A DNA stretch of 64,000 bases from positions 434,001 through 498,000 of the forward strand of contig NZ_BMHI01000001.1 in NCBI RefSeq assembly GCF_014640635.1. The letters are read 5' to 3'. Position numbers and translations under genes: made by a program. The notes below the pieces were generated by a model. It did no database searches, was not told the origin of the DNA, and was given only the letters and a program-made list of their open reading frames with translations. Origin of the DNA: Flexivirga endophytica (GTDB lineage: Bacteria; Actinomycetota; Actinomycetes; Actinomycetales; Dermatophilaceae). Positions 15,571 through 23,312 of the stretch are shown here, piece after piece; position 1 is the first letter of the stretch; every line of letters begins with the position of its first letter.

Positions 15571-17583
15571 TCAGCGGTGCTGGAGTTGCGCGATGATGCC
15601 GCCGAAGTCGGGTGTGCCGAGTCCGGTGGCCGGGTTGTAGCGCGTGCCCGCGGTCCCTGTGTAGTAGAGGTTGTCGTTGCTGGTTCCGCTGGTGTTCAGC
15701 GAGTTCAGCGGTGACTTCTTCCCTGCGGCGAGGTTGTAGAGCGCCGGGTTCAGGAACCCCACCCGGTGTCCGAGCGCCTGGTCCATCACAGCGGCACTGC
15801 CGTTGAGCTGCGGTGCCACGAAACTGGTGCCGCCCCAGCCGCCCTGCAACTCGTTGCCGGCACCCGCGCTCGGTTCGTAGAGCACGTAACCGGTGTAGGG
15901 GTCGGCGTCGGCCGAGACGTCGGGCTCGGCGCGACCCGTTCCGTGACCCGTGGTGACCGCGGGGTCAGCGGTGAAGCTCCAGTTCGTCGGCTCGGTGATG
16001 CCACTGACCGACTGGTATTCGGTGGGCGTGAGGTACGGCACCGCGGAGAAGCTGCCCACCAGGCGACGCTGGTATGACGGCTCGGTCTCCAGGGTGCTGT
16101 ATCCGCCGCCACCACCGCCGATCTCCTTGATGGCCTCGGCGGCCTCGGTGGTGTTGTGCAGTTTCGCCAGTGGTGACCACAGGTAGTCCCAGCCCCACGC
16201 GCGCTCGTCGGTGACGGACACCTGCGCGGAGTTGCCGGTCTTGCTGCTGGTCAGTGTCGCGGACCAGGGGAGCGTCGTGCCTCCCGCCGACGTGATGAAC
16301 GGGCTGTCCGCGGGTGCGTCGACCGACAGGTTCGTGGTGCCGAGGTCGCGGCTCGCGTCATACGCGCCCTCATCGCCGGCGGAGGCGAAGACGGACTGAC
16401 CCTGGACCGCCATCTCGAGGAACGCTTCGTCGAAAGCCGCCTGGTACTGCGGGGTTTCGACGCCGGAGGCGACGGACGCCTGGATGATCGTCTCCGACTC
16501 GCCCCAGCTGGCCGACACGGAATCGGCGGTGTTCTGGGTGGCTGCGGTGAAGAACGCATCGGCAAAACCGTTGTCGGTGTTGGGTGCCTGGTAGACCGTC
16601 ACGTCCGCACCCGGTGCGACGCCGCCGGACTGCTCCACATCCAGGTCTGTCTCACCGGTGCCTGCAGCGTCGCTCGGCGCGCCGGGACCGCCGTCGATGT
16701 TCTGCACCGTGACGGCCCGACCGGTGTCCGGCAGGTGCATCACGTTCGACCAGAAGTACTCCGGAGCGCCCTCGTCGAGCGCGGCGAGGGTCACGATGCC
16801 GACGGTCTGTCCGGCGCCGGTGTTGCCGGCCTGCTCGGTCTTGGCCAGGCCATAGCGTTGTGTGTAGTCGGTGGGGGTGTTGCAGGCGCCGGGCAGGCCG
16901 GTGAGAGCGGTGCAGTCGATACTGTTCGTGGCCGCTTGCTTCGCACGGACCCCGGAGTTGACGTGCTTGGCGTGGGAGACGAACGGGCTGTAGTTGGACA
17001 GTCCGAGCACCGCGAGCACGCTGTCGGCCACCTTGCGCGGCAGCTTCGGCTGCTGCTTCGTGCCGTGCACGGTCTGCGCGGGGATCCGGCCGGAGTCACC
17101 GGTCCCGCCTTGCGCCGGAACCTTGTAGTCGTGCTGCTGCACCGCCAGCGCCTTGTCGAACTGGCCGGCGGTGCCGGAGGCGGCGATGTCGACGTTGTCG
17201 GCATACACGGTGGTCTTGATGCCGAATGACGCGAGGTACGAGTTGATTTCGTCGATCGTTTGCTTGCTCTGGCCGTAGCTGTGAGCGAACTGCGACACGC
17301 TCAGCTGGTGTCGCACACCGTGCTCCACCTGCGCGTCGAGAGCACCTTTGTGGCGTTCCTTCAGCACGAACGACACCTGCTCGGGAGTGCTCGGATCGGT
17401 GTCGCCGAACGCCTTCGCGCCCGGGACGGCGGCGACGTTCGTGCCGGCCGCCACGGCCACTCGGGTGTTGCCGGCGTCCGTGGCGTGCGCCGCGCCGGTG
17501 CCGAGGCTCGCCGCGAAGGCGAGCGCGAGGACACCAGCGCCGGCGACCGTGGTGACGCGCGTGGTGGAACGGGATCTGGGCAT
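15571..17583 (-). CDS. Secreted S53 family (sedolisin) serine-carboxyl peptidase
   Basis: A 670-residue pre-pro-protease. It has a signal peptide (about residues 1-35, ending AAHA), then a pro-kumamolisin activation domain (about 65-190, with VSFVLKERHKGALDAQVEHGV), then the catalytic domain. The sedolisin Glu/Asp pair is in TGETDLDVEQ (E311, D315) and the nucleophilic serine in GGWGGTSFVAP (S587). The PDVSADADPYTGY segment precedes it and NPATGLGTPDFGG closes the domain. These enzymes are secreted, autoactivate at acidic pH and degrade proteins outside the cell. About 170 bp upstream separates it from the 39-aa gene; no obvious operator was recognised. Confidence 0.92.
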   Translation of the reverse strand: MPRSRSTTRVTTVAGAGVLALAFAASLGTGAAHATDAGNTRVAVAAGTNVAAVPGAKAFGDTDPSTPEQVSFVLKERHKGALDAQVEHGVRHQLSVSQFAHSYGQSKQTIDEINSYLASFGIKTTVYADNVDIAASGTAGQFDKALAVQQHDYKVPAQGGTGDSGRIPAQTVHGTKQQPKLPRKVADSVLAVLGLSNYSPFVSHAKHVNSGVRAKQAATNSIDCTALTGLPGACNTPTDYTQRYGLAKTEQAGNTGAGQTVGIVTLAALDEGAPEYFWSNVMHLPDTGRAVTVQNIDGGPGAPSDAAGTGETDLDVEQSGGVAPGADVTVYQAPNTDNGFADAFFTAATQNTADSVSASWGESETIIQASVASGVETPQYQAAFDEAFLEMAVQGQSVFASAGDEGAYDASRDLGTTNLSVDAPADSPFITSAGGTTLPWSATLTSSKTGNSAQVSVTDERAWGWDYLWSPLAKLHNTTEAAEAIKEIGGGGGGYSTLETEPSYQRRLVGSFSAVPYLTPTEYQSVSGITEPTNWSFTADPAVTTGHGTGRAEPDVSADADPYTGYVLYEPSAGAGNELQGGWGGTSFVAPQLNGSAAVMDQALGHRVGFLNPALYNLAAGKKSPLNSLNTSGTSNDNLYYTGTAGTRYNPATGLGTPDFGGIIAQLQHR

Positions 17584-17752
17584 GTGGCTGCTCCTGGGAC
17601 TCGCGGGTGGCGCGGGATGGGCGCCGGGCCGAACGTAGATCCGGCTGAGCCCACGAGCAGGGCAGTAGGAGAGAACTCACATCGTTTTGGCGGTGACTTC
17701 GCGGGTAGTTCCCAGGCGTGGTTCACCCACGCTCGGCCCCATTGGTGCTAGG

Positions 17753-17872
17753 TCAGTCCTCGTCGTCCTCGATCGGCTCGTTCCAGTCGTCGCGGTGGGG
17801 CAGCAGGGGCATGCCCTCCTCGGTGGCGACTTCTTCTTCCGCACGGTCGTAGTCGTCGTTCTCGGTGCTCAT
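17753..17872 (-). CDS. 39-residue highly acidic protein
   Basis: A short reading frame, MSTENDDYDRAEEEVATEEG and onward, ending EPIEDDED; about 19 of 39 residues are Asp or Glu, with an internal MPLLPHRDDWNEP segment. It begins 24 nt after the acyltransferase-like gene on the same strand. A GACAGT element sits 6 nt before the ATG, matching the leaderless pattern. Composition is unlike a random frame and codon third positions are GC-rich, supporting a real gene. The function is unknown. Confidence 0.5.
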   Translation of the reverse strand: MSTENDDYDRAEEEVATEEGMPLLPHRDDWNEPIEDDED

Positions 17873-17896
17873 GACCCCACTGTCGCGCACTCCGGC

Positions 17897-18856
17897 TCAG
17901 GAAGGAACCGCCCCGGGCAGTTTCAGCAGGCCGGACCGCTGGTGCAGGTGGCCGCCGACTCGCCAGTGCGCGAGCAGCGCCTGCTCCAGCCGGGTCGAAC
18001 CGGTGAGGTCGGCAGGGTCGGCATACGGACGCCGGAAGACGAAGTTGCGCACCGACTCGTCTCCGTCCGTCGGCGCACCGATCCGCCGCCATCGCGCACC
18101 GAATCGTGCGATGTTGCTGTCCGGCACCAGCTCGAGCAACTGCTCGTCGAGCAGCCAGCTGGTGCAGCGGGCGACCGAGATCGGCGGCAGCTCGGGGAAG
18201 TGCTGCGCGAAGAACGGTTGCATCCGCGCTAGGGACGCGTCGACCTCCGCCGGCCGGAGCGGACCACTGTCAGGGATGTGTATGCCGGCCACCACGGATC
18301 CGGTGACAACCGGCAGGCACGCTGTCCGCACCACGGCCGCCGATGCGTCCAGCACCTCCAGATCGGCCTGCAGCCGACCGAAGTCGAAGATCATGCCGCG
18401 CAAGTGCAGGGAGATCCAGTTCTGGACATGGAGTCCGGTGTGCCCGAAGGTGCGCTCGAAGACCCGCAGATGGCGTCCGACATCGGCAAGGATCGCGCGC
18501 GAGCCGCTGTCGGGGATGGCACGAGTCCGATGGAATGCCAAGGTGTCCGGCAGCGTCGCGGCGAAGGCCACCGGGTAGAAGAAGCGCGCCTCGACCGGCT
18601 CGTCCGGATCCTGCGGGTCGAATGCGGCGGGGAGGAACATCTGCTGCGGCGCGAGCATCCGCCCCATGCCCGCCCTCAGCCGGCCCACGACCTCGCCGAT
18701 CCGACCCAGTGCGATGGGGTCCGCACAGATCCGCTCCGCGGCGGCGACGAAGTCGGCGCGGTCCGGCTGTTGCACGGCGAAGTAGTCGAACGCACGCTGG
18801 AGTGCGGCGCCGCGAACGCGGGCACCGAGCTGATCGACGGTGGGTTGCGAGGTCAC
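17897..18856 (-). CDS. Acyltransferase-domain protein (NAT_N / GNAT_C-like)
   Basis: A 319-residue soluble protein. The C-terminal half matches what I recall of the GNAT-like C-terminal family: GIHIPDSGPLRPAEVDASLARMQPFFAQHFPE, then SVARCTSWLLDEQLLELVPDSNIARFGARW, then a VFRRPY element. The N-terminal half corresponds to the partner NAT_N domain. Biochemical function and acyl substrate are not established. It is divergent from miaA with 59 nt between starts. Confidence 0.6.
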   Translation of the reverse strand: MTSQPTVDQLGARVRGAALQRAFDYFAVQQPDRADFVAAAERICADPIALGRIGEVVGRLRAGMGRMLAPQQMFLPAAFDPQDPDEPVEARFFYPVAFAATLPDTLAFHRTRAIPDSGSRAILADVGRHLRVFERTFGHTGLHVQNWISLHLRGMIFDFGRLQADLEVLDASAAVVRTACLPVVTGSVVAGIHIPDSGPLRPAEVDASLARMQPFFAQHFPELPPISVARCTSWLLDEQLLELVPDSNIARFGARWRRIGAPTDGDESVRNFVFRRPYADPADLTGSTRLEQALLAHWRVGGHLHQRSGLLKLPGAVPS

Positions 18857-18915
18857 CGGCTCATCGTAGGAGCGTGCACGCGGCCGGCAGCCGCGGCTTT
18901 GCCAGACTGAGTCGT

Positions 18916-19845
18916 ATGACGCCCCCGCTCCCGATCATCGCGATCGTCGGCCCGACCGCGACCGGCAAGTCCGACCTCGGCATCGCGCTCGCGCACTCCG
19001 TCGACGGTGAGATCGTCAACGCGGACGCGTCACAGTTCTACCGGGGGATGGACATCGGCACCGCCAAGCTCACGTTGCCCGAGCGGGAAGGGGTGCCGCA
19101 CCACCTGCTCGACGTGCTGGACGTGCACGAGGAGGCCAACGTCGCGGCATACCAACAGGATGCGCGCGAGGTGATCGCCGGGATCTGCGAGCGCGGCCGG
19201 GTGCCGATCCTGGTCGGCGGCAGTGGTCTCTACGTGCGGGCTGCGCTGGACGACCTGCGGATCCCGCCCACCGACCCTGCGGTTCGGGCCCGGTGGGAGG
19301 CCCGACTCGACGCGGTCGGCGCCCCGGCACTGCACGCACAGCTGGCCTCGTCGGACGCACCCGCAGCGCAACAGATCCACCCGAGCAACGGTCGCCGCAT
19401 CGTGCGCGCGCTGGAGGTCATCGAACTCACCGGCGAGCCGTTCAGCGCAACCATGCCGACGCGCGAATTCGTCTCTCCGGCAGTGATGCTCGGCCTGCAG
19501 ATCGATCGACCGACGTTGCACGACCGGATCGGTGTCCGCATCGAGCGCATGTGGCACGACGGACTGCTGGACGAAGTGCGCGGGTTGGATCGCATCGGAC
19601 TGCGTGAGGGTCGCACCGCCAGCCGTGCCATCGGCTACGCGCAGGCGCTGCAGCAACTGGACGGCATACTCACCGAAACACAGGCACAGGCCGAAACAGC
19701 GACGTTGACAAGGAAGTTCGCACGCCGTCAGCAGTCGTGGTTCGGCCCGGACCCACGCATCCACTGGCTGCCGTATGACGCCCCGGATCTGCTCGACCGC
19801 GCGCTGGCGACCGTCCGGGCAGCCGCCCCGGCGTCCGGGCCGTGA
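18916..19845 (+). CDS. miaA: tRNA dimethylallyltransferase
   Basis: A 309-residue enzyme that transfers the dimethylallyl group to N6 of A37 in tRNAs reading UNN codons, the substrate-forming step for MiaB encoded at 6 kb. The P-loop is VGPTATGKSDL (about residues 11-21), followed by NADASQFYRGMDIGTAK and VGGSGLYVRAAL. GLQIDRPTLHDRI and the FARRQQSWF segment are also typical. The start ATG 18916 lies 7 nt after CAGACT, a possible leaderless -10. dapF follows 43 nt after its stop, the usual actinobacterial order. Confidence 0.95.
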   Translation: MTPPLPIIAIVGPTATGKSDLGIALAHSVDGEIVNADASQFYRGMDIGTAKLTLPEREGVPHHLLDVLDVHEEANVAAYQQDAREVIAGICERGRVPILVGGSGLYVRAALDDLRIPPTDPAVRARWEARLDAVGAPALHAQLASSDAPAAQQIHPSNGRRIVRALEVIELTGEPFSATMPTREFVSPAVMLGLQIDRPTLHDRIGVRIERMWHDGLLDEVRGLDRIGLREGRTASRAIGYAQALQQLDGILTETQAQAETATLTRKFARRQQSWFGPDPRIHWLPYDAPDLLDRALATVRAAAPASGP

Positions 19846-19888
19846 CACCGGGATGACGCGGCGACGCCGGATGACCTTAGATGGACGG

Positions 19889-20770
19889 GTGACGACCATC
19901 AGTTTCGCCAAGGGCCACGGCACCAAGAACGACTTCGTGCTCGTGCCGGCGCTGGACGGCACACCCGCAATCACAGCCGACGACGTGGTGTTCCTCGCAG
20001 ACCGGCGCGCGGGTGTCGGCGGCGACGGAGTCATCCGGGTGGTGCCCGTCGAGCACGCACCGGAGGACATCCGCGCTGCAGCCGGGGACGCGCGCTGGTT
20101 CATGGACTACCGCAACCAGGACGGCTCGCTCGGCGAAATGTGCGGCAACGGCACCCGCGTCTTCGCGAAGTACCTGCTCGACAACGGCCTGGAGAGCGGG
20201 CGGGACTTCGACATCGCGACCCGCGACGGCGTCAAGCGGATGACGGTCGTCGACGGAGGCTTCGAGGTCGACCTCGGTGTATGGCGCCTCGCGCGCGCCC
20301 CGGAGGCGGACGAGCGCGGCTCGGACAGCGTCGTGCAGGTCGTGGGTGCACCCGACCCGCTGCCGGCGTTGAGCATTGACATGGGCAACCCGCACACCGT
20401 TGTGGCACTCCCTCCCGAATTCGACCTGAGCACACTGGACCTCGCGCACCAGCCGCGGGTCGACCCGCTTCCCGAGCACGGCACCAACGTCGAGTTCGTC
20501 CGCGCGATAGGTCCCGGCCACATCGCGATGCGCGTGCACGAGCGCGGCGTCGGCGAGACCCAGAGTTGTGGCACGGGAGCGGCTGCGGCGGCAGTCGCCA
20601 CCTGGTGGTGGGCCGGGCAACCTGCGGATCAGCTGCGCTGGCGGGTCGATGTGCCCGGCGGGCAGCTCGGTCTGCGCATCGAGAGTGATCGCGCCTTCTT
20701 GTCCGGTCCGGCGGAGATCGTGGCGACCGGGACGGTGCAGCTTCCGATAACTCCCTCGCGCAACGCCTGA
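19889..20770 (+). CDS. dapF: Diaminopimelate epimerase
   Basis: A 293-residue PLP-independent epimerase converting LL- to meso-diaminopimelate for lysine and peptidoglycan synthesis. The two catalytic cysteines are in GEMCGNGTRV (C85) and TQSCGTGAAAAA (about residue 226). The GTG at 19889 is chosen over ATG 19871 because family members begin just before the FxKGHGTxNDFV motif. It is transcribed with or just after miaA. Confidence 0.94.
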   Translation: MTTISFAKGHGTKNDFVLVPALDGTPAITADDVVFLADRRAGVGGDGVIRVVPVEHAPEDIRAAAGDARWFMDYRNQDGSLGEMCGNGTRVFAKYLLDNGLESGRDFDIATRDGVKRMTVVDGGFEVDLGVWRLARAPEADERGSDSVVQVVGAPDPLPALSIDMGNPHTVVALPPEFDLSTLDLAHQPRVDPLPEHGTNVEFVRAIGPGHIAMRVHERGVGETQSCGTGAAAAAVATWWWAGQPADQLRWRVDVPGGQLGLRIESDRAFLSGPAEIVATGTVQLPITPSRNA

Positions 20771-20790
20771 CCGCGCCATACGGTGCTGGC

Positions 20791-20850
20791 ATGACGTTTG
20801 TTCTGGCCGAACAGGAAGCTCGCGGAGTGAGTCTTCATGGGGCGGCCTGA
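20791..20850 (+). CDS. Leaderless 19-codon upstream ORF
   Basis: ATG 20791 follows TACGGT (20779-20784) by 6 nt, so a transcript should start at the codon. It encodes MTFVLAEQEARGVSLHGAA and stops at 20848-20850, overlapping the start of the next gene (20837) by 14 nt in another frame. It may couple translation to the downstream gene; an independent peptide function is not implied. Confidence 0.4.
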   Translation: MTFVLAEQEARGVSLHGAA

Positions 20851-21043
20851 CGGATTCAACTACGTCCGCCAGGGCAACGAGGTGCTCATCACGCATCACG
20901 GACGCCGCGCGACCACGCTGCGTGGGCGGCGCGCCCTCGACTTCCTCGAGGACGTCGAGATGGGCGACCCGCAGGAGCTGATGGCGCGGCTGACCGGGAA
21001 CTACCGGCATGGCAACGAACGTCAGGGCCGCCGCAAGCGCTGA
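20837..21043 (+). CDS. Small conserved hypothetical protein
   Basis: A 68-residue basic protein (MGRPDGFNYVRQGNEVLITH ...) with a central segment RRATTLRGRRALDFLEDVE and an Arg/Lys-rich C-terminus. A protein of this kind commonly sits between dapF and hflX in actinobacteria; no function is known to me. GGAG lies 9 nt before the ATG. The start overlaps a leaderless upstream ORF, suggesting coupled translation. It is convergent with the RsmC-like gene, stops 10 nt apart. Confidence 0.65.
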   Translation: MGRPDGFNYVRQGNEVLITHHGRRATTLRGRRALDFLEDVEMGDPQELMARLTGNYRHGNERQGRRKR

Positions 21044-21052
21044 GAGTGTCTG

Positions 21053-21661
21053 TCAGGCGCGTGCGGACACCTGCAGGATCCGGAAGCCCCTGACGCTGGT
21101 GAAGCGCTCGGTCGGGAAACCTTGCTCGACCAGCCAGCGCTGCAGCGAGTCGGAGCCGAGATTGCGCTGCACGACCAGGTAGGCCACGCCGCTGGGAGCC
21201 AGTCGCGGCAGCCAGGCCAGCAGCAGATCGTGCAGGACCGATTTGCCCACCCGGATCGGCGGGTTGGACCAGATCAGGTCGAAGCGCACGTCGGCGGGCA
21301 CCGCGTCAGCCGTCCCGACCTGCACGTTGGAGAGTTCGAGTGAGGACGCGTTGCCGCGTGCCAGGTCAAGCGCGCGCTCATTGACGTCGACGCCCCACAC
21401 CTGGGCGTCGGGGGATCGCAGGCCCAGCGAGAGCGCGATCGGCCCCCAGCCGCAACCGAGATCGAGGAACGTGCCGGTCAGCGGCGGTTCGGGCGCGTGC
21501 TGCAACAGGACGGACGTGCCCTGGTCAATCCGCTCCGCAGAGAAGACACCGGGCGCCACTTGCACCGGACGCGTCACGCCGGCGAGCGGCACATTGATCG
21601 TGCGCCGCTCGTCGGCGCTCGCCGGACTCGCCGAGAAGTAATGGTCGGGTGTGTCGCTCAC
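21053..21661 (-). CDS. RsmC/RlmG-like 16S/23S rRNA guanine methyltransferase
   Basis: A 202-residue small-domain methyltransferase. SAM-binding motif FLDLGCGWGPIALSLG (about residues 60-75) is followed by VWGVDVNERALDLA, and the catalytic NPPY-like motif is FDLIWSNPPIRVGK, typical of N2-guanine methyltransferases acting on rRNA. It ends with the conserved LVVQRNLGSDSLQRWL. GTG 21661 (VSDTPDHYFSASP) is preferred over ATG 21697 because a minus-strand TACCCT (21673-21668) lies 6 nt upstream, and homologues begin close to HYFS. The exact target base is inferred from the family only. Confidence 0.8.
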   Translation of the reverse strand: MSDTPDHYFSASPASADERRTINVPLAGVTRPVQVAPGVFSAERIDQGTSVLLQHAPEPPLTGTFLDLGCGWGPIALSLGLRSPDAQVWGVDVNERALDLARGNASSLELSNVQVGTADAVPADVRFDLIWSNPPIRVGKSVLHDLLLAWLPRLAPSGVAYLVVQRNLGSDSLQRWLVEQGFPTERFTSVRGFRILQVSARA

Positions 21662-21772
21662 GCCCAGAGGGTAGTCGTAGGCATGCGCGTGCGGCATAAA
21701 GCGTTCGCCCGGTGCGTTGAACCCTGCGACGATATGGAGAACATGACGGAACGCAACACTGATGGAGGCGCA

Positions 21773-23254
21773 ATGACCGCCCGCTCGCACGTGCTCGATG
21801 GTCGCGCCGAAGCCCTGGCCGAAGCGACAGACCGCGATGCCAGGCACGACCCGCGGTATGACGCCGACGGCTTCCTCATCGAGGAGTCGTATGACGGCGA
21901 CCAGTTCGACCGTGAGGACCGCGCCGCGCTGCGCCGTGTCGCCGGACTGTCCACCGAGCTCGAGGACGTCACCGAGGTCGAATACCGGCAGCTGCGCCTG
22001 GAGCGTGTCGTGCTGGCCGGTGTCTGGGGTGAGGGCACCGCGCAGGACGCCGAGAACTCCATGCGCGAGCTGTCCGCGCTCGCCGAGACGGCCGGCTCGA
22101 CGGTGCTCGCCGGCGTGCTGCAGCGCCGGATGAAGCCGGACCCGGGCACCTGGATGGGTTCGGGCAAGGCCGCACAGCTGCGCGACATCGTCATCGAGGA
22201 GGGCGCCGACACCGTCATCGCCGACACCGAGCTGACACCGAGCCAGCGTCGTGGCCTGGAGGACGTCGTCAAGGTCAAGGTGATCGACCGGACCGCGCTG
22301 ATCCTGGACATCTTCGCCCAGCATGCCAAGTCCAAGGAGGGCAAGGCGCAGGTGGAGCTGGCTCAGCTGCAATACCTGCTCCCGCGACTGCGTGGTTGGG
22401 GTGAGTCGATGTCCCGGCAGGCCGGTGGCCAGGCAGCCGGTGGCCAGGGCATGGGCTCGCGTGGTCCCGGTGAGACCAAGATCGAGTTGGACCGCCGCCG
22501 CATCAACACCCGCATCGCCAAGCTGCGTCGCGAGCTCAAGGGCATGAAGACGATGCGTGACACCAAGCGTGGCTCGCGCCGCGCCGGGCATGTGCCGTCG
22601 GTCGCGATCGCCGGTTACACCAACGCCGGCAAGTCCTCGATCCTCAACCGCCTCACCGGCGCCGGGGTGCTGGTCCAGAACCAGCTCTTCGCGACTCTGG
22701 ACCCGACGGTGCGCCGGGCCGAGACGATCGACGGCCGTGGTTACACGCTGGTCGACACCGTGGGCTTCGTGCGCGAGCTGCCACACCAGTTGGTGGAGGC
22801 GTTCCGGTCGACCTTGGAGGAGGTCGGTGACGCCGACCTGGTGCTGCACGTCGTCGACGGCTCACACCCCGACCCGGAGTCGCAGATCACCGCCGTTCGT
22901 TCGGTGCTCGCCGATGTGGGGGCGCACGACGTCAAGGAGGTCGTGGTCGTCAACAAGGCGGACATCGCCGATCCTGAGGTCGTCGATCGCATCCTGCGGG
23001 CGGAGAAGCACGCCATCGCGGTGAGCGCTCGTTCCGGCGCCGGATTCGCCGAGCTCGCCGAGTTGGTCGCGCAGGAGCTGCCCCGTCCGGAGATCCGGAT
23101 GGAGTTGCTGTTGCCCTACGACCGCGGTGACCTGCTGTCCCGGATCCACGACGATGGTGAGGTGCTGTCCAGCGAGCACACCGGCGACGGCACGCACGTC
23201 CACGCCAAGGTGACTCCGACGATGCAGGCGGAGCTGGCCGACTTCGCGGTCTGA
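21773..23254 (+). CDS. hflX: Ribosome-associated GTPase HflX
   Basis: A 493-residue GTPase that splits stalled or hibernating 70S ribosomes. The N-terminal HflX domain (about 70-190) includes GTWMGSGKAAQL and ELTPSQRRGLED. A glycine-rich linker carries the conserved GPGETKIELDRRR. The G domain has G1 GYTNAGKSSILN, G3 DTVGF and G4 NKAD. ATG 21773 is chosen because GGAGG lies 4 nt upstream; in-frame ATGs at 21743 and 21734 would add 10-13 residues. A perfect hairpin follows the stop. The gene is divergent from the RsmC-like gene. Confidence 0.93.
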   Translation: MTARSHVLDGRAEALAEATDRDARHDPRYDADGFLIEESYDGDQFDREDRAALRRVAGLSTELEDVTEVEYRQLRLERVVLAGVWGEGTAQDAENSMRELSALAETAGSTVLAGVLQRRMKPDPGTWMGSGKAAQLRDIVIEEGADTVIADTELTPSQRRGLEDVVKVKVIDRTALILDIFAQHAKSKEGKAQVELAQLQYLLPRLRGWGESMSRQAGGQAAGGQGMGSRGPGETKIELDRRRINTRIAKLRRELKGMKTMRDTKRGSRRAGHVPSVAIAGYTNAGKSSILNRLTGAGVLVQNQLFATLDPTVRRAETIDGRGYTLVDTVGFVRELPHQLVEAFRSTLEEVGDADLVLHVVDGSHPDPESQITAVRSVLADVGAHDVKEVVVVNKADIADPEVVDRILRAEKHAIAVSARSGAGFAELAELVAQELPRPEIRMELLLPYDRGDLLSRIHDDGEVLSSEHTGDGTHVHAKVTPTMQAELADFAV

Positions 23255-23266
23255 TACCGCGACCCT

Positions 23267-23310
23267 CGATGGTGCCCGACCGGATCCGTTCCGGCCTGGC
23301 ACCATCGTTG
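23267..23310 (+). terminator. Hairpin terminator after hflX
   Basis: CGATGGTGCC (23267-23276) and GGCACCATCG (23298-23307) form a perfect 10-bp stem with an inner CCGGA/TCCGG pair, followed by a short TTG. The right arm overlaps the CACCAT -10-like element of the glucosidase gene beginning at 23313. Confidence 0.6.
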
Positions 23311-23312
23311 CT

